From Paucilactobacillus wasatchensis (GTDB lineage: Bacteria; Bacillota; Bacilli; Lactobacillales; Lactobacillaceae): 63,249 bases of DNA. The position numbers and the translations under genes were made by a program. Positions 26,629-35,497 of this stretch are shown here, piece by piece. The stretch's first letter is position 1, and each line of letters starts with the position of its first letter. The stretch lies in the NCBI RefSeq assembly GCF_000876205.1, contig NZ_AWTT01000004.1, positions 1-63,249 on the forward strand, read 5' to 3'. The notes under the pieces were generated by a model. It saw only the letters and a program-made list of their open reading frames with translations. It did no database searches and was not told the DNA's origin.

Positions 26629-27229
26629 AGAATTAATTTATCATCAGCAATTAGTACCACATAGCCGGACTGAATTAGTTGCTGTTTTACGTGATCAGCT
26701 TAGTCAGCACCGATTTGAGCATGTTTTGCGCGTTGAACAGACGGCGATTAAATTAGCACAGCAAAATAATGTTAACCTAGAAAAGGCAAGCATTGCAGGA
26801 TTGGTTCACGACTACGCTAAGCAACGTCCAGATCAGGATTTCATCACTGTCATCAAAGATAAACAAATGGATCCTGAATTACTCAACTATGGTAATGCTA
26901 TTTGGCATGGAATTGTGGGTGCTGAATTAATTAAAACAGAGCTCGGTATTTGGGATGAAGATATTTTGAATGCTGTGCGTCATCATACCACTGGGGCAAC
27001 AATTATGAGTAAGCTCGAACAGGTCATTTATATGGCCGATTATATTGAACCCGGTCGTAATTTTGCAGGAGTTCAACAAGCACGACAAGTAACTAATCAG
27101 AGCCTGCAAGCTGGTGTTAGTTTTCAAACGAAGCAGACACTGCAGTATTTAATTGGACAAAACAAAGCAATTTACCCTAAAACAATTGCAACTTATAATG
27201 CATGGGTTGCTGTGAATGGAGGAAATTAA
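26621..27229 (+). CDS. yqeK: Bis(5'-nucleosyl)-tetraphosphatase (symmetrical) YqeK
   Basis: An HD-domain hydrolase; family members cleave Ap4A symmetrically to ADP. The motifs are HVLRVEQTA near residue 37, GLVHDYAKQRP (HD at about 66-67), WHGIVGAE near 102 and HHTTG near 125. The 202-residue protein starts at TTG 26621, overlapping nadD by 8 bases, with AAAGGAG inside nadD. It ends in TAATG, overlapping the next gene. Confidence 0.9.
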   Translation: MNEELIYHQQLVPHSRTELVAVLRDQLSQHRFEHVLRVEQTAIKLAQQNNVNLEKASIAGLVHDYAKQRPDQDFITVIKDKQMDPELLNYGNAIWHGIVGAELIKTELGIWDEDILNAVRHHTTGATIMSKLEQVIYMADYIEPGRNFAGVQQARQVTNQSLQAGVSFQTKQTLQYLIGQNKAIYPKTIATYNAWVAVNGGN

Positions 27230-27585
27230 TGGGTAGTAAAGAAATTTTAACAACAGTAGTTAAAGCAGCTGATGATAAGCGGGCTGAAGACATTGTTGCA
27301 TTGGATGTGGCACAAGTTAGTTTGTTAGCAGACTACTTTGTCATTATGAGTGCAAATTCAAAGCGACAGGTCCAAGCAATTGCAGACGCTGTGGTTGAAG
27401 AAGCACATAAAACAGATATTGATGTGCGCCGAATTGAAGGTAAGCAGACTGGAACATGGGTGTTGGTAGATTTGGGAGATGTGGTTGTCCATATTTTCCA
27501 AAAAGATCAACGGCAATTTTACAACTTGGAGAAACTCTGGTCACAGGCACCATTAGTCAATATTGATGCGTGGATTGAAGCATGA
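27229..27585 (+). CDS. rsfS: Ribosomal silencing factor RsfS
   Basis: Binds L14 and prevents subunit joining when nutrients are limiting. The ATG at 27229 overlaps the yqeK stop (TAATG) and follows GGAGGAAATTA; an upstream in-frame ATG within yqeK has no site. The 118-residue protein shows VALDVAQVSLLADYFVIMSA and GTWVLVDLGDVVVHIF, both family signatures. It overlaps yqeM by ATGA. Confidence 0.95.
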   Translation: MGSKEILTTVVKAADDKRAEDIVALDVAQVSLLADYFVIMSANSKRQVQAIADAVVEEAHKTDIDVRRIEGKQTGTWVLVDLGDVVVHIFQKDQRQFYNLEKLWSQAPLVNIDAWIEA

Positions 27586-28322
27586 TTTACGGTAATTTTG
27601 CGCAATTATATGATGAATTATTTGATGAGACATTGTATATTGAGTGGCGTGATTTTGTTGTTCAACGTGTTACACCTGATAATACTATTTTAGATTTAGC
27701 TGGTGGTGCAGGGCGGTTGGCTGTATTACTCGCACAAAAAAATTATTCAATTACTGTCGCTGATTTTTCTGCTGGTATGTTGAGTCTAGCAGATCGACAT
27801 GCACGCGAAAATAATGTGAACATTCCATTGATCGAAGCTAATATGCTTGATTTAAGTGAGTTAGATCAGTATCAAACGATTCTTTGTTTTGCTGATTCGT
27901 TGTGTTATTTGAAGAATTTGGATCAAATAACAACAACATTTATGAAGGTTAATCAACATTTAGCTGAGGATGGTAAATTTTTATTTGATGTAATTACACC
28001 ATATCAAACGGATCATGTTTATCCAGGGTATATGTACAATTATGAAGATGACCATCATGAACGTGCCTTTATGTGGCAAAGTTACGCTGATGAGCAACAA
28101 GCGCATGGTGTCATTCATGAATTGACGTTTTTTAATCAATTACCTGAATCCAAGCAATATGAGCGGGTGGCAGAAACTCATTTCGAGAAAACCTACGAAT
28201 TAGAACAGTATTTGATGGCATTAACACAAGCTGGTTTTAACAATATTAACGTTAGTGCTGATTTCGGCCGACAAAAAATTAATGACCAAACAACTCGTTG
28301 GTTTTTTGAGTGTCAAAAGTGA
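27582..28322 (+). CDS. yqeM: Class I SAM-dependent methyltransferase YqeM
   Basis: A 246-residue Rossmann-fold methyltransferase with motif I LDLAGGAGRLAVLLA near residues 38-52 and an acidic motif II (VADFS) near residue 60. The substrate is unknown. It overlaps rsfS by four bases, so it is translationally coupled to the ribosome-silencing factor. The gene is conserved at this place in Firmicutes. The spacing to the next gene is 12 bases. Confidence 0.87.
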   Translation: MIYGNFAQLYDELFDETLYIEWRDFVVQRVTPDNTILDLAGGAGRLAVLLAQKNYSITVADFSAGMLSLADRHARENNVNIPLIEANMLDLSELDQYQTILCFADSLCYLKNLDQITTTFMKVNQHLAEDGKFLFDVITPYQTDHVYPGYMYNYEDDHHERAFMWQSYADEQQAHGVIHELTFFNQLPESKQYERVAETHFEKTYELEQYLMALTQAGFNNINVSADFGRQKINDQTTRWFFECQK

Positions 28323-28334
28323 GTGTGATGAAAA

Positions 28335-29477
28335 ATGAAAGCAGTAGGATTAGTAACAGAATATAATCCATTGCACAATGGTCATTTATATCATTTAGCA
28401 ACCGCCAAACAGCTTGTGAATGCAGATGTTGTTGTAGCAGTTATGAGTGGTAATTTTACACAGCGAGCTGAACCTGCTATTTTGGACAAGTGGCACCGCA
28501 CTAAAGCAGCTTTGCTGGCTGGGGTTGATCTGGTGGTTGAATTGCCAGTTCAGTTTGCGGTGCAACCGGCACATTTATTTGCGCATGGTGCGATTACGCT
28601 TCTCGACAGCCTGCAAGTAACTGATTTTGTGTTTGGTGCGGAACATGCTGATTGGAATTTCGGTGACTTAGTTGCGGCCGAAGATCAATTTGAACCTGTT
28701 AATTTTTCGCATTTTAATGCTACTTATGCAACATTGTTTAATGATCAGCTGCAACGCCAAACCGGAATTGCACTAACTGAACCCAATGATATATTAGCTT
28801 TTGGCTACACTAAGGCCAATTTGCAATTAGCGACTCCAATTCAGCTACACGCAATTAAGCGTACAGGCAGTGCTTATCACGATGAAAATATTGATGATCA
28901 AATAAATCAAATTGGTAGTGCTAGTGCAATTAGAAAAGCCGTTACAGATGGTAATTTAGCTTATGAGAATTTAGTACCACCACAAACGGCGTTCAATTTA
29001 AAACAACTAAAGCATGTTAATGATTGGGAAGATTTATATCCACTGTTGCGCTACCAGTTAATCCAAGCTCCACTCACATATATACACCAAATATACCAAA
29101 TGTCTGAGGGATTGGAGTATCGCTTGAAACGTGCCGCACAGACAGCAACCAGCTTTAGAGAATTTATGCAACTGGCTAAGAGCAAGCGTTACACTTATTC
29201 ACGATTGCAACGGGTATGTTTGTATACATTATTGCAGGTTAGTACTCAGGAAATGCAAGTACGATTCAAGACACCGTATTTGCGGGTGCTAGGGTTTAAT
29301 CACAGCGGGCAAAAATATTTACACCAGATTAAGAAAACTGTTAAAATACCGATCATCACGAAAGTCGATGTAGAGTTAAAGAAGCAACAATTGCAATTGG
29401 ATTATCGCGCAGGTAAATTATTTGAGCAGTTAAGTGCCAGTGAGCAAGATTTACGTCGAAAACCAATTATTGTTTAG
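28335..29477 (+). CDS. tmcAL: tRNA(Met) cytidine acetate ligase TmcAL
   Basis: Forms N4-acetylcytidine at position 34 of elongator tRNA-Met from acetate and ATP. The 380-residue protein begins MKAVGLVTEYNPLHNGHLYH, with the nucleotidyltransferase HNGH motif at residues 15-18, and has the MSGNFTQRAEPA segment near residues 40-51. It was formerly called YlbM. It is likely co-transcribed with yqeM. A strong independent promoter for ylbN lies just beyond its stop. Confidence 0.93.
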   Translation: MKAVGLVTEYNPLHNGHLYHLATAKQLVNADVVVAVMSGNFTQRAEPAILDKWHRTKAALLAGVDLVVELPVQFAVQPAHLFAHGAITLLDSLQVTDFVFGAEHADWNFGDLVAAEDQFEPVNFSHFNATYATLFNDQLQRQTGIALTEPNDILAFGYTKANLQLATPIQLHAIKRTGSAYHDENIDDQINQIGSASAIRKAVTDGNLAYENLVPPQTAFNLKQLKHVNDWEDLYPLLRYQLIQAPLTYIHQIYQMSEGLEYRLKRAAQTATSFREFMQLAKSKRYTYSRLQRVCLYTLLQVSTQEMQVRFKTPYLRVLGFNHSGQKYLHQIKKTVKIPIITKVDVELKKQQLQLDYRAGKLFEQLSASEQDLRRKPIIV

Positions 29478-29496
29478 CACTGTCAAGCATATAACG

Positions 29497-29525
29497 TTGA
29501 CAATCAATTTATGAGCTAGTATAAT
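29497..29525 (+). promoter_or_regulatory. Perfect consensus promoter of ylbN-rpmF
   Basis: TTGACA (29497-29502), a 17-bp spacer and TATAAT (29520-29525): an exact match to the sigma-A consensus. Confidence 0.9.
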
Positions 29526-29553
29526 TAAGCTCGTTGCATTAGGAGGTAGTACC

Positions 29554-30111
29554 ATGAAATGGTCATTGAAAGAACTAGCACATTACAAAGATGAGCCACT
29601 TTCATTTAACAGTACGCTCGACCTGAACGCATCGTTGACTGAGCGTTTTTCTGATTTAATTTTGGCAGTTGATCCCGTACAAATTAAGGGTGATCTGTCT
29701 TATGAAAAGGGAGATGTGATGGTGACAGCGACGGTTACAACCGTTTTAACTGTACCATCTAGTCGCTCATTGACACCGGTGAAGCTTCCCACTCATTTCT
29801 CATTCACTGAGTTTTATTTAGCGGATGCAAGTCATCTTGAGCGGTATGAAAGTGATGAAACGGTGATTGTATTGGATGAAGATCAAATGATTGATCTGGA
29901 TGAAGCAGTGGCAGAAAACATTGTTTTAGGGATTCCAATGCGCGTTTTATCAAGTGAGGAACAAACAGGGGCACCGTTACCAACCGGCAGCGATTGGGAA
30001 GTTGTTTCTGAAGATGATTATGTTGCTCATGCGACGAAACATAATTCAGTTGATCCACGTCTGGCTAAGTTAAAAGAATTATTTCCTGATCAGGATGATA
30101 ACAAAAATTAG
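29554..30111 (+). CDS. ylbN: YlbN/YceD family protein (DUF177)
   Basis: A 185-residue acidic protein of the YceD/DUF177 family, almost always next to rpmF. Plant and bacterial relatives are linked to 23S rRNA accumulation. The conserved segment DEDQMIDLDEAVAENIVLGIP is represented near residues 108-130. The family's cysteine motif is absent; the matching C-terminal region has HNSVDPRLAKLKELF. The ATG follows AGGAGGTAGTACC. It is co-transcribed with rpmF. Confidence 0.88.
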   Translation: MKWSLKELAHYKDEPLSFNSTLDLNASLTERFSDLILAVDPVQIKGDLSYEKGDVMVTATVTTVLTVPSSRSLTPVKLPTHFSFTEFYLADASHLERYESDETVIVLDEDQMIDLDEAVAENIVLGIPMRVLSSEEQTGAPLPTGSDWEVVSEDDYVAHATKHNSVDPRLAKLKELFPDQDDNKN

Positions 30112-30164
30112 CAGGCAAGCTTAAATTTTTAAGTGGATAAATATTTTGATAGGAGGTGGCATCA

Positions 30165-30347
30165 ATGGCTGTCCCAGCACGAAAAACATCAAAGACCAAA
30201 AAGGCTATGCGACGTGGACACATTAAACTCGCAGTTCCCGGCTTGGCACCTTGCCCAAATTGTGGCGAGTTACGTAAGTCACACATGGTTTGCCCAAATT
30301 GCGGTTACTATGATGGCAAGCAAGTAATCAACACAAACAATAACTAA
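30165..30347 (+). CDS. rpmF: 50S ribosomal protein L32
   Basis: A 60-residue large-subunit protein with the N-terminal [19 protein letters not shown] signature and two complete CPNC pairs that bind zinc. The ATG at 30165 follows AGGAGGTGGCATCA; an ATG nine bases upstream is inside the binding site. It is the second gene after the consensus promoter and is followed by a strong terminator. Confidence 0.96.
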   Translation: MAVPARKTSKTKKAMRRGHIKLAVPGLAPCPNCGELRKSHMVCPNCGYYDGKQVINTNNN

Positions 30348-30349
30348 TA

Positions 30350-30398
30350 TAAAAAAAGAAACGTTCAAGGCGCCGGACCTGAATGTTTCTTTTTTTTG
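30350..30398 (+). terminator. Terminator after rpmF
   Basis: AAAAAAAGAAAC plus a short inner stem pairs with GTTTCTTTTTTTT. Confidence 0.85.
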
Positions 30399-30445
30399 CG
30401 TATTTTTACTTTGATTGTGAGCAAATGTCTCATTTGGCAATCGAT

Positions 30446-30488
30446 TAAAAAAACAGGCTGCAGCAATTGGATTCGCACGCAGTCTGAC
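30446..30488 (-). terminator. Terminator of the alcohol dehydrogenase gene (minus strand)
   Basis: On the minus strand CAGACTGC pairs with GCAGCCTG across a loop of about 17 bases, followed by seven T bases. Confidence 0.75.
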
Positions 30489-30517
30489 TTTTTTGATTTT
30501 ATTAAAACATAATCGGT

Positions 30518-31534
30518 TTATAGTGACATATCAACAACTTCACGGCCAACAATCTTACCAGCCTTCATTTCATCAATGATGTCGTTAACTTCGCTTAACT
30601 TACGTGTGTGCACGATTGGATGAACCTTGCCTTCAGCACCAAATTGGAAGGCTTCTGCCAAATCTTGGCGAGTTCCAACCAATGAACCAGCGACTTGAAT
30701 GCCGTCAAGAACTGTCTTGGCAATGTTTAACTCCATGTTACCTTGTGGCAGGGCAACAGCAACTAAACGGCCATCAGGACGAAGGGAGTCAACTGCCTGT
30801 GTAAATGCATCAGCATTAACCGCAGTAACTTGTGCATTATTGACGCCACCAACTTTTTCCTGAATTTGTTCAGCCACGTGACCCTGGTGGCGATTAATTA
30901 GTACATCTGCACCAAGATCCTTAGCTGCAGCTAATTTATCATCATTACCATCAACGACAACAACATGAGCATTGAAAACGTTCTTAGCATATTGAATCGC
31001 CAAGTTGCCTAGGCCACCAGCGCCAACAACAGAAACCCAGTCACCTGGCTTAGTGTTACCAACTTTAAGGGCTTTATACATTGTGACACCAGCACAAGTG
31101 ATTGAACTAGCTTCAATTGGATCGAGACCATCGGGAACTTTAACAGCATAATCAGCATCAACAATAACTTGTTGTGCCATTGCACCATCAACAGTGAAAC
31201 CTGAATTACGGACGTTACGGCATAAAGTTTCGCGACCTGTTAGGCAATATTCACAGTGCCCACAGCCACCAAAAAACCAGGCGATTGAAACACGATCACC
31301 AACTTTTAAGCTGGAAACACCAGCACCAAGTTTGCTGACCCGGCCAACACCTTCATGCCCAATCACGCGTCCTGGCACCTTGCCAAAGTCGCCAGCAGCA
31401 ACGTGTAAATCTGTGTGACAAAGTCCACAATATTCAACATCAACTAACGCCTCACCATATTCGAGGGGGCGTAAAGTTTTCTCCACAATATCAACATAAC
31501 CATCAACAGGATCACGAACGATAGCAGCTTTCAT
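30518..31534 (-). CDS. adhP: Zinc-dependent alcohol dehydrogenase (AdhP type)
   Basis: A 338-residue NAD-dependent medium-chain alcohol dehydrogenase, interconverting acetaldehyde and ethanol or related substrates. Catalytic zinc ligands are CGLCHTD (near residue 37) and GHEGVG. The structural-zinc cysteines appear in [15 protein letters not shown] (near 89-103). A Rossmann motif GAGGLGNLA is near 170. The start at 31534 follows AAAGAGG; an in-frame ATG 24 bases upstream is rejected because the family begins MKAAIV. The exact substrate cannot be read from sequence. Confidence 0.9.
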   Translation of the reverse strand: MKAAIVRDPVDGYVDIVEKTLRPLEYGEALVDVEYCGLCHTDLHVAAGDFGKVPGRVIGHEGVGRVSKLGAGVSSLKVGDRVSIAWFFGGCGHCEYCLTGRETLCRNVRNSGFTVDGAMAQQVIVDADYAVKVPDGLDPIEASSITCAGVTMYKALKVGNTKPGDWVSVVGAGGLGNLAIQYAKNVFNAHVVVVDGNDDKLAAAKDLGADVLINRHQGHVAEQIQEKVGGVNNAQVTAVNADAFTQAVDSLRPDGRLVAVALPQGNMELNIAKTVLDGIQVAGSLVGTRQDLAEAFQFGAEGKVHPIVHTRKLSEVNDIIDEMKAGKIVGREVVDMSL

Positions 31535-31585
31535 TAAAATATAACCTCTTTCCAACATTTTATGTAGTCAACATGTTACTTGATG

Positions 31586-31614
31586 AGCATAGCAGACTAA
31601 TTATAGCTTTTCAA
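31586..31614 (-). promoter_or_regulatory. Promoter of adhP (minus strand)
   Basis: TTGAAA, a 17-bp spacer and TATGCT on the minus strand. Confidence 0.65.
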
Positions 31615-31839
31615 GTGAATAAAAGCACAATTTTAAAATTTATTGAACATTTTTTTTGTGGTTTTTGGTTATTTTGAGTGGCACGTCGAAGGATTGATAA
31701 AACTAAATTATGGCAAAGTTGACCAAAGGTTTGTTAGTTACTAGGTTTGATTAGAAAATTATGATAAAATAAAGTGTGTTTGCGAAAAACAGTTTAGAAT
31801 TTTTTTAATAATTCTAGCTAAATATAGATAGGGAGCAGG
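31615..31839. other. Divergent intergenic region between adhP and the response regulator
   Basis: AT-rich and non-coding in both directions. It must hold the promoter of the two-component pair; TATGATAAAAT near 31760-31770 could be a -10, but no convincing matching -35 was found. No riboswitch or repeat is evident. Confidence 0.5.
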
Positions 31840-32535
31840 ATGGAATTCATGAGTCGAATTTTAATTATTGAAGATGAAGAAAATTTAGCACGGTTTGTCG
31901 AGCTAGAATTAAAGCATGAAGGCTACGATACAGTGGTCGCTTTAGATGGTCGTAAGGGACTAGAAGATGCGCTAAACCAGCATTTCGATGTTATTTTATT
32001 GGACTTAATGTTACCTGAGTTAAATGGAATTGAAGTTGCTCGTAGGGTTCGTGAAGTGAAGAGTACACCGATTGTGATGATGACTGCTCGTGATTCTGTG
32101 ATTGACCGCGTTTCTGGGCTCGATCACGGAGCAGATGATTATATTGTTAAACCATTTGCAATTGAAGAATTATTAGCACGCGTGCGGGCGCTATTGCGTC
32201 GAATTAATATCGTTGGCTCACAGGGTGGGGCACATCAAACCACAGTGAGTTATCGCGATTTAACAATTGAAAAAGAAAATCGCATTGTACGTCGTGGTGA
32301 TGAAGTCATCAATTTAACTAAACGTGAATACGAATTACTATTAATCCTAATGGAAAATGTCAATGTAGTAATGGCACGCGATGTGTTACTTAATCGTGTC
32401 TGGGGATACGAGTCGCAAGTGGAAACTAATGTTGTCGATGTCTACATTAGATATTTACGTAATAAAATTGATCGTGTCGGTGAGAAGAGCTATATCCAGA
32501 CCGTCCGCGGCACTGGTTATGTAATCAGATCTTAA
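31840..32535 (+). CDS. OmpR-family response regulator (CovR/ArlR-like)
   Basis: A DNA-binding response regulator of 231 residues. The receiver domain has acidic pocket IIEDEEN and phosphoacceptor Asp in LLDLMLPELNG (near residue 56); the KPF lysine is near 107. The winged-helix output domain has the VRGTGYVIRS ending. The sequence resembles streptococcal CovR and staphylococcal ArlR, regulators of envelope and surface genes. Two ATG codons (31840, 31849) are possible; MSRILIIEDE from 31849 is the usual family start but GGGAG is 13 bases from it. The histidine kinase follows 10 bases downstream. Confidence 0.9.
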   Translation: MEFMSRILIIEDEENLARFVELELKHEGYDTVVALDGRKGLEDALNQHFDVILLDLMLPELNGIEVARRVREVKSTPIVMMTARDSVIDRVSGLDHGADDYIVKPFAIEELLARVRALLRRINIVGSQGGAHQTTVSYRDLTIEKENRIVRRGDEVINLTKREYELLLILMENVNVVMARDVLLNRVWGYESQVETNVVDVYIRYLRNKIDRVGEKSYIQTVRGTGYVIRS

Positions 32536-32545
32536 CTTAAAATCG

Positions 32546-34063
32546 ATGCTTGGGGATGCCTCACCAGTGAAAACACAAAGCGATAATAAAAAAACTGAAT
32601 ATCGATTATCATTAAAAGTTAAATGGGCGCTAGGGACAGCTTTGGGAGCATTGCTGATTTTTGCCGGTTTAACTTTTGTTTTGTTCCAAACCTTCACACA
32701 AGATTTATTAAAACAGGAACGACAGAATGTTAATCAATCTTTAGTGGCAGTTAATCAGCGGTTAAACGGTAAAAGGACTGAGTTGACTAGATCACAGTTA
32801 AATCAAGCTATTCGTCCGGAAGATTTGCTCCAAAAAGCAGACCGAGCTCCTAGTAAAATTTATAGTGCCAGTATCACCCGTGGCCTGAGCTCGTCAGAGA
32901 TGGTTGTTCAAGTATTCAATTTAAAGGGTCAGGTATTATTTAGTACAGGGAAGCAAACGAGTGATTTCAAAGTTAGTTCTGCCAGAAAAATACGATTGGT
33001 GCCTGGTAAAACACATAAAATTTTGTTAGGTTCGATGCCAATTATTTCAACCAAAAGCCATCGCACAATTGGCTATTTGCAGGTTGAAAACAAATTGACC
33101 AATTATTACCAAAGTTTTAACCGGTTATTAGTTATCTCAGGGTTGGTATTGATACTAGTGGTCATAGCCAGCGGTTTATTAGGTTACGTGTTATCTTATT
33201 TTTTGTTGCGACCGATTGATGATATTCACGACACCTTGACCGCAATCAGAGATGATCCAACAGCAAGTCAACGAGTTCCTAAATTGAAGCGACATGATGA
33301 ACTGTCTGATTTAGGCGAAATGTTTAATGAAATGTTGGACCGAATGCAGCGCTATATCGAGCAGCAATCTCAATTTGTCGAGGATGTTTCACATGAGTTA
33401 CGAACACCTGTAGCAATTATTCAAGGTCATATGGAAATGCTAAACCGGTGGGGCAAAGATGATCCTAAAATATTAGCTGAATCATTGAGCGCATCGCTAA
33501 AGGAAACTAAACGGATGCAAGACTTAGTTCAAGAAATGTTGGATTTAAGCCGTGCTGAGCAAGTTGAAATTAACTTTCGGGATGAAAAGACAGATGTTGA
33601 CGAAGTAGTTCATCAGGTATTTAATAATTTCCAGATGATTCATCCGGATTTTACATTTGTCCTAGATGATGATTTGAAGGAGAAAGTGATTGTGCCGATC
33701 TATCGTGATCACTTTGAGCAGGTATTAATTATTTTGTGTGATAATGCGGTGAAGTATTCAACGAAACGAAAGGAAATTCATATTTCATTGTCGCGGACAC
33801 TGAATGAGGTTGAAGTTGGTGTTCAAGATTTCGGTGAAGGAATTTCACAAGCTGACATGAATAAAGTTTTTAATCGTTTTTATCGGGTCGATAAAGCACG
33901 TAGTCGGAAAAAAGGTGGCAACGGGTTAGGACTGTCAATTGCTAAACGGCTAGTTGAAGGTTATCATGGCGACATTACGTTGGAAAGCTCAGCTGGATAT
34001 GGTTCTTTGTTCAGGATCACTTTGCCAGTGATTGACGCTGATGTGAAGAGCTTAGATGACTAG
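32546..34063 (+). CDS. Sensor histidine kinase (ArlS-like)
   Basis: The partner kinase, 505 residues. Two membrane segments (about 30-50 and 190-215) bracket an extracytoplasmic sensor region, followed by HAMP (about 215-270), a HisKA box with phosphoacceptor His in DVSHELRTPVA (near 281), and an ATPase domain with N-box DNAVKYS and G-boxes GEGIS and GGNGLGLSIAK. The ATG at 32546 has no binding site; a GTG at 32567 preceded by GGGGA may be the real start. The inducing signal cannot be inferred. Confidence 0.9.
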   Translation: MLGDASPVKTQSDNKKTEYRLSLKVKWALGTALGALLIFAGLTFVLFQTFTQDLLKQERQNVNQSLVAVNQRLNGKRTELTRSQLNQAIRPEDLLQKADRAPSKIYSASITRGLSSSEMVVQVFNLKGQVLFSTGKQTSDFKVSSARKIRLVPGKTHKILLGSMPIISTKSHRTIGYLQVENKLTNYYQSFNRLLVISGLVLILVVIASGLLGYVLSYFLLRPIDDIHDTLTAIRDDPTASQRVPKLKRHDELSDLGEMFNEMLDRMQRYIEQQSQFVEDVSHELRTPVAIIQGHMEMLNRWGKDDPKILAESLSASLKETKRMQDLVQEMLDLSRAEQVEINFRDEKTDVDEVVHQVFNNFQMIHPDFTFVLDDDLKEKVIVPIYRDHFEQVLIILCDNAVKYSTKRKEIHISLSRTLNEVEVGVQDFGEGISQADMNKVFNRFYRVDKARSRKKGGNGLGLSIAKRLVEGYHGDITLESSAGYGSLFRITLPVIDADVKSLDD

Positions 34064-34083
34064 AAAAATATAATTTCATTGAT

Positions 34084-34131
34084 CAAAAAAGGTGCTGCTC
34101 AATTATGACTGAGTAGCACCTTTATTAATGC
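34084..34131. terminator. Bidirectional terminator between kinase gene and yidC
   Basis: AAAGGTGCT plus CTC pairs with GAG plus AGCACCTTT. The convergent arrangement and A/T flanks suggest use in both directions. Confidence 0.8.
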
Positions 34132-34152
34132 GACAAAACTATTCTTTGATTT

Positions 34153-35052
34153 TTATTTACGTTTATGCTGTTTACCAGCGTTACGATTTAGTGGTTTAGT
34201 TGGTGCAATTGGCTTTGCTATTGGTTGTGGTTTGACAGGTTCAACAGGTGTCACAACCTTAGGCGGATTCTTTTTCATTTCAGCCTCGATATCTTTACGA
34301 ATTTTGGGGCGATAAAGATTGATGATTAAGGTTTGAATAATGGCAAATAATCCGCCAATAAAGAAATACAATCCTAATCCTGCCGAGGCACTCATTGAGA
34401 TAAACAAGATCATGACCGGACTGGTAAACATGGCTACCCGCATTTGCTTTTTTTGGCTCTCAGGCATACCAATTAATGAAAGCCATCCCTGGGCTAGATA
34501 AGCAATAAATGAAAAAATTGCTAACAATATGCTAGGATCACCTAATTTGATCCCCATAAATACAGCACTCGACAAATCAGGAGAATAACGGATCGCTGCG
34601 TATAATGCCCCAAACACTGGTAATTGAATTAGTAGTGGTAAACAGCCAATTCCACCAGTCATACTGATACCGTTTTCCCGATAGAGGGTCATCATTTCTT
34701 GGCTGATTGCAGCTCGTTCTTCGGCTGTTTTAGCAGCTTTTTGGCGTTTTTGAATATCACTTAATTGAGGACCAACCATGCCCATTTTTTCTTGTTGAAT
34801 GGTTGACTTGCGCATTTGACTAATCATGATTGGCAGTAAGATCAAACGGACGATAAAGACGATTGCGATAATTGCCCAGCCATAACTGCCATTAAACAGG
34901 TTGGCCAACCATTCCATTATGTGTTGCGTTGGCTTTGCTAGGTAATCATAGACCATTCCGTAGGGTTTTCCATTTTTAGTACGAACGCACCCACTTAAAA
35001 ATAACAGCAAAGTGGTCATCATAATGATGAGTGAAAATTTTTTATTCTTCAT
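34153..35052 (-). CDS. yidC: Membrane protein insertase YidC (lipoprotein type)
   Basis: Inserts and folds membrane proteins, alone or with Sec. The 299-residue protein has a lipoprotein signal with SGC at about residue 22, five membrane segments, and the YidC core helix region IAIVFIVRLILLPIM containing the conserved positive residue in the membrane groove. The C-terminus is Pro- and Lys-rich, ending KQHKRK, a ribosome-facing basic tail typical of the YidC2/OxaA2 type. It lies next to an acylphosphatase gene as in many lactobacilli. Confidence 0.92.
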   Translation of the reverse strand: MKNKKFSLIIMMTTLLLFLSGCVRTKNGKPYGMVYDYLAKPTQHIMEWLANLFNGSYGWAIIAIVFIVRLILLPIMISQMRKSTIQQEKMGMVGPQLSDIQKRQKAAKTAEERAAISQEMMTLYRENGISMTGGIGCLPLLIQLPVFGALYAAIRYSPDLSSAVFMGIKLGDPSILLAIFSFIAYLAQGWLSLIGMPESQKKQMRVAMFTSPVMILFISMSASAGLGLYFFIGGLFAIIQTLIINLYRPKIRKDIEAEMKKNPPKVVTPVEPVKPQPIAKPIAPTKPLNRNAGKQHKRK

Positions 35053-35154
35053 ATTAAGTATTCAATTCCTTTAACTCTATTTAGTTGTTTCAAACATTTA
35101 GTACTATACCTTAAACAACGATTAAATGCCACTAAGATTCACAAGACCGGTAAA

Positions 35155-35424
35155 TTAACGAATCTCAAATTGATTAAATGATTTTAGGGATTGCTGCTTA
35201 ATTGCTATCTGATCAATCCGGGCAAACGGCGAGGAAGTTTGCTGAATGGCCGTTGTAAAATGTTTTAGTTGTTGTTCAGTTCCTTGTACTTCGATATAGA
35301 CACTGCCGTTATCCCGGTTAGTGACAAAGCCCGTAACTTCTAATTGGCGTGCTAGGCGCAAAGTTGTATAGCGAAATCCCACACCTTGAACGATTCCAGT
35401 AATGGAGAGATTGATTGCTTTCAT
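35155..35424 (-). CDS. acyP: Acylphosphatase
   Basis: An 89-residue enzyme hydrolysing carboxyl-phosphate bonds. The catalytic motif GIVQGVGFRY is near residues 10-19 (Arg18), and the VTNRDNGSVYIEVQG segment supplies the catalytic Asn near 36. GGAGGTAAGTCCA precedes the ATG. It is divergent from the TrmH-type gene. Confidence 0.93.
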   Translation of the reverse strand: MKAINLSITGIVQGVGFRYTTLRLARQLEVTGFVTNRDNGSVYIEVQGTEQQLKHFTTAIQQTSSPFARIDQIAIKQQSLKSFNQFEIR

Positions 35425-35445
35425 TGGACTTACCTCCAGTTAGCC

Positions 35446-35474
35446 TATTAAGTCAGGCTATTTCATGGTATAAT
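35446..35474 (+). promoter_or_regulatory. Promoter of the TrmH-type gene
   Basis: TATAAT at 35469-35474 is preceded by TGG (extended -10); a weak -35 TATTAA lies 17 bases upstream. Confidence 0.65.
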
Positions 35475-35497
35475 TTTAAACAATTGGAGTGAAAAAT

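Noticed and set aside
31009-31418. Overlapping plus- and minus-strand frames inside adhP
   Set aside because: They are shadows of a well-recognised dehydrogenase and have no initiation signals.
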